Assembly (NCBI GenBank): GCA_964476705.1
Contig: CAYZBM010000087.1
Coordinates: 1-7,330 of the forward strand
Direction: 5' to 3'
Length of the DNA stretch: 7,330 bases
Source: CAYZBM01 sp964476705
GTDB lineage: Bacteria > Pseudomonadota > Alphaproteobacteria > Rickettsiales > UBA6187
Shown here: positions 5,256 through 7,330 of the stretch, piece by piece
Numbering within the stretch: position 1 is the stretch's first letter
How the letters are laid out: each line of letters begins with the position of its first letter
Made by a program: the position numbers and the translations under genes
Notes under the pieces: generated by a model
Told to the model about the DNA's origin: nothing
The model's input: only the letters and a program-made list of their open reading frames with translations
Databases searched by the model: none

Positions 5256-7114
5256 GCTCTTTTCTTAAGTGCAACTAATATAGCAGCAAGAGCTGCTGGA
5301 GTTATTCCAGGAATTCTTCCTGCGGCTCCTAAAGTAGTTGGTTTATTTCGTCTTAATTTTTCTCTAACTTCAGTAGAAAGGCTGATGATATTACTATCGT
5401 AGTCAAAATCAACTGGAATTTTTATATTTTCATCTTTCTTGAAGGAAATAATTTGCGCTTCTTGCTTATTTATATGATCTGAATAAAGCGCAGTGATAGA
5501 TAATTGCTTTCTGGTTTCTTCGGAAATAGTTGAGATTTCAGGCCAAATATTTTCGAGCTCTAGATAAGAAATATAATCATATTTTAATAGTTCTAAGGCG
5601 GTTCTTTTTACACCATCTTGGTTGATTTTTATATTATATTTTAGAGCCTCATTAGGCGAAATCTTTAAACCTAAAAGCATTTCTTTGGCTTTAGCAAATT
5701 TTTCTTCTTTAGTCAGAAACAATTTTTTTCTTTCTACAGTTATAAAATTGCGCTCAATAATTTTAGGAGTTAATCTAGTATCAGCATTATCTGCTCTTAC
5801 AGTTAAGCGGTATTCGGCACGGGATGTAAACATCCTATATGGCTCTGAGGTTCCTAAGGTAATAAGGTCATCAATCATTACTCCAATATAAGCATCACTA
5901 CGGTCCAAAACAAAGGACTCTCCGTTATTAGTGGCTTTTATTCCAGCATTTAGACCGGCAATGATTCCCTGGCCTCCAGCTTCTTCATAGCCAGTTGTTC
6001 CATTGATTTGGCCAGCAAAATAGAGGCCAGAGATTTTTTTAGTTTCTAAAGTTGGATAGAGTTCTCTAGGATCAACAAAATCATATTCAATAGCATAACC
6101 AGGACGTAACATAATGGCATTTTCAAGTCCTTTTATTGATTTTATAATTTGCAGTTGGACATCTTCAGGAAGAGATGTTGAAATGCCATTAGGATAAATT
6201 ACATCGACGTCTAATCCTTCAGGCTCTAGAAATATTTGATGATCTAGTTTATCTTTAAAGCGCACCATTTTATCTTCTATTGACGGACAATAGCGTGGGC
6301 CAGTACTTTTTATTTGCCCCGAATACATCGCCGATAAATGTAGGTTATTTTCAATAATTTGTTTTGTTGCTAAAGTAGTTCTCGTTATGTAGCATTTAAT
6401 TTGTGGGACTGTTATTTCAGTGTTTAAATAAGAAAATGGTACTGGAGGATTATCTCCTTCTTGCGCTTCCATTACTTCCCAATTAATACTATTTTTATCT
6501 AATCTAGGAGGAGTTCCAGTTTTTAGGCGCCCCATATTGAATCCTATATTATAAAGACTATCTGATAAACCAATAGACGGTTGCTCACCAACTCTTCCCG
6601 CAGGAGTGGTTTTTTTCCCGATATGAATCAAGCCTTTTAAAAAAGTTCCAGTTGTAAGGACTACAGCTTTAGCTAAAATAGTCTCATTTTTATCAGTTAT
6701 TATACCAGTAATTTTATTATCTAAAATTAATAAATTTTCTACTGATGAAAAAGCGATAGTAAGATTCTGATAGTTTTGAAGAATATTATTTACTGCCTTT
6801 TTATATAATTTGCGATCTGCCTGAGCTCTTGGACCCCATACCGCTGGTCCTTTACTAGCATTTAAAATGCGATAATGAATTCCAGCTTGATCTATTGCCT
6901 TTGCCATTATACCGTCTAAAGCATCAATTTCTCGCACTAAAGTCCCTTTAGCAACGCCACCAATTGCTGGATTACACGACATCTCTCCAATATTATCAGA
7001 ACTTATGGTTATGAGTAAAGTGTCGGCTCCAGTTCGTGCTGCTGCTGTTGCGGCTTCAGCCCCTGCATGTCCAGCCCCTATTACTATAACGTCATAAGTA
7101 TTTTTATAAGTCAT
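5252..7114 (-). CDS. mnmG: MnmG (GidA), tRNA wobble-uridine modification enzyme
   Basis: This 620-residue FAD protein acts with MnmE to put the (carboxymethyl)aminomethyl group on C5 of U34 in certain tRNAs. The dinucleotide-binding loop GAGHAG is at 13-18. Redox-active cysteines are Cys47 in MSCNPAIGG and Cys276 in GPRYCPSIEDK. GPAVWGPRAQADR (89-101), GYEEAGGQG (375-383) and RAEYRLTVRADNADTRL (432-448) are family signatures. The C-terminal tRNA/MnmE-binding domain ends GAAGRIPGITPAALAAILVAL, so the gene is complete. mnmE is not in the window. The ATG at 7114 has only an A-rich leader and no clear Shine-Dalgarno. A parS site lies 24 bp upstream of the ATG. The stop overlaps the rsmG start by 4 bp, making mnmG the first gene of the mnmG-rsmG-parA-parB operon. 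Confidence 0.96.
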   Translation of the reverse strand: MTYKNTYDVIVIGAGHAGAEAATAAARTGADTLLITISSDNIGEMSCNPAIGGVAKGTLVREIDALDGIMAKAIDQAGIHYRILNASKGPAVWGPRAQADRKLYKKAVNNILQNYQNLTIAFSSVENLLILDNKITGIITDKNETILAKAVVLTTGTFLKGLIHIGKKTTPAGRVGEQPSIGLSDSLYNIGFNMGRLKTGTPPRLDKNSINWEVMEAQEGDNPPVPFSYLNTEITVPQIKCYITRTTLATKQIIENNLHLSAMYSGQIKSTGPRYCPSIEDKMVRFKDKLDHQIFLEPEGLDVDVIYPNGISTSLPEDVQLQIIKSIKGLENAIMLRPGYAIEYDFVDPRELYPTLETKKISGLYFAGQINGTTGYEEAGGQGIIAGLNAGIKATNNGESFVLDRSDAYIGVMIDDLITLGTSEPYRMFTSRAEYRLTVRADNADTRLTPKIIERNFITVERKKLFLTKEEKFAKAKEMLLGLKISPNEALKYNIKINQDGVKRTALELLKYDYISYLELENIWPEISTISEETRKQLSITALYSDHINKQEAQIISFKKDENIKIPVDFDYDSNIISLSTEVREKLRRNKPTTLGAAGRIPGITPAALAAILVALKKRA

Positions 7115-7138
7115 ATGATTTTTTTTATTTTTCTAAAA

Positions 7139-7154
7139 TGTTTCACGTGAAACA
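7139..7154. other. parS: parS centromere site upstream of mnmG
   Basis: This is a second perfect TGTTTCACGTGAAACA, identical to the copy in rsmG and 1.94 kb from it. It is intergenic, so it is kept for DNA function alone. It sits in the mnmG leader, where bound ParB could both seed the partition complex and affect transcription of the operon. Confidence 0.95.
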
Positions 7155-7159
7155 ATTGC

Positions 7160-7186
7160 AAAAAAACTCTTTTAGAATTGAGTTTT
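7160..7186 (-). terminator. Terminator-like hairpin upstream of mnmG (- strand)
   Basis: Read on the - strand, AAAACTC-(10 nt)-GAGTTTT is a perfect 7-bp stem (7180-7186 with 7163-7169) that runs into seven consecutive T (7166-7160). Only two of the stem pairs are G-C, so it is weak. It could end transcription arriving from a gene to the right of the window, or act as an attenuator if the mnmG promoter lies further upstream. Confidence 0.4.
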
Positions 7187-7213
7187 CTAGTATCTCTAAG
7201 TTATAGTAGATTA

Positions 7214-7256
7214 AAAAATGATTGACTGTAAAATACATATATAATCAATCATTTTT
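7214..7256. terminator. Perfect 12-bp inverted repeat, possible bidirectional terminator
   Basis: AAAAATGATTGA (7214-7225) and TCAATCATTTTT (7245-7256) are exact inverted copies around a 19-bp centre. Transcripts from either strand would end the stem in a T-run. Only two G-C pairs are present, so the hairpin is weak, and a protein-binding operator is an equal possibility. Confidence 0.4.
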
Positions 7257-7264
7257 ATAATGCT

Positions 7265-7289
7265 ACATATCCTGAAAAAAACATATCCT
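7265..7289 (+). repeat. 9-bp direct repeat ACATATCCT, two copies 16 bp apart
   Basis: ACATATCCT occurs at 7265-7273 and 7281-7289, separated by GAAAAAA. The 16-bp period is about one and a half helical turns. It may be a regulator binding pair or chance in AT-rich DNA. Confidence 0.35.
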
Positions 7290-7330
7290 TATAATACTAT
7301 TTTATGTTTTATTCGGGATCCAAAAATACA

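Larger units (their letters stand above)
7187..7330. other. Gene-free stretch with inverted and direct repeats
   Basis: No gene can be assigned here. It holds an imperfect dyad (CTAGTAT 7187-7193 with ATAGTAG 7203-7209, one mismatch), a perfect 12-bp inverted repeat (7214-7225 / 7245-7256) and a 9-bp direct repeat (ACATATCCT at 7265 and 7281). A perfect TATAAT is at 7240-7245 and another at 7290-7295, neither with a correctly spaced -35. No DnaA-box cluster is visible, so I do not call an origin. Confidence 0.5.

Noticed and set aside
5622..5891. 89-residue open frame on the + strand
   Set aside because: It is antisense within mnmG, has no recognisable domain, and mnmG is certain on the other strand.
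7211..7225. CtrA-like site TTAA-N7-TTGA
   Set aside because: One mismatch to TTAA-N7-TTAA in very AT-rich DNA is expected by chance; no second site supports it.
7243..7255. IHF-like site AATCAA-N4-TTT
   Set aside because: It fails the final purine of the consensus, and the match is explained by the 12-bp inverted repeat.
7115..7330. Replication origin (oriC)
   Set aside because: Proximity to mnmG and parS is suggestive, but no TTATCCACA-type DnaA boxes could be found in the stretch.
7289..7330. Partial gene at the right edge: a - strand frame ending at TAA (7289-7291), or a + strand frame from ATG 7304
   Set aside because: Only 9 to 13 codons are visible in either case, with no ribosome-binding site or recognisable sequence to choose between them.

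Overview
The window is AT-rich (roughly one third G+C by eye) and carries the mnmG-rsmG-parA-parB cluster that sits near the replication origin in many bacteria. The protein sequences look alphaproteobacterial. The low G+C, tight gene overlaps and MnmG/ParB wording fit an obligately intracellular Rickettsiales-type lineage best. This placement is an inference from the sequence; I could not run a search.

Left part (1-2910, + strand): a short unrecognised reading frame runs into thiS, the sulfur-carrier protein for the thiazole half of thiamine. A complete hipB-hipA toxin-antitoxin module follows, and then thiG, the thiazole synthase. ThiS and ThiG act in the same reaction, yet here they are about 1.7 kb apart with hipBA between them. 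Both edges of hipBA carry a pair of short related elements (AACCCG-N4-like half-palindrome followed by a T-rich tail). The two members are about 50 bp apart in each pair. One lies on the hipB ribosome-binding site and one forms a terminator-like hairpin just after hipA. They could be HipB operators, terminators, or the worn ends of the segment that carried hipBA in.

Right part (2944-7114, - strand): mnmG, rsmG, parA and parB are read leftward as one compact operon with 4-bp and 29-bp overlaps and a 4-bp gap. MnmG modifies the tRNA wobble uridine, RsmG methylates 16S rRNA, and ParA/ParB segregate the chromosome. Two perfect 16-bp parS centromere sites (TGTTTCACGTGAAACA) are present, one embedded in the rsmG coding sequence and one just upstream of mnmG. 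The ParABS system is therefore complete within the window. thiG and parB converge with only 33 bp between them.

The last 216 bp (7115-7330) contain no assignable gene. They hold parS, a terminator-like hairpin on the - strand, a perfect 12-bp inverted repeat and a 9-bp direct repeat. No thiamine riboswitch, tRNA, rRNA, transposase or CRISPR array was seen.
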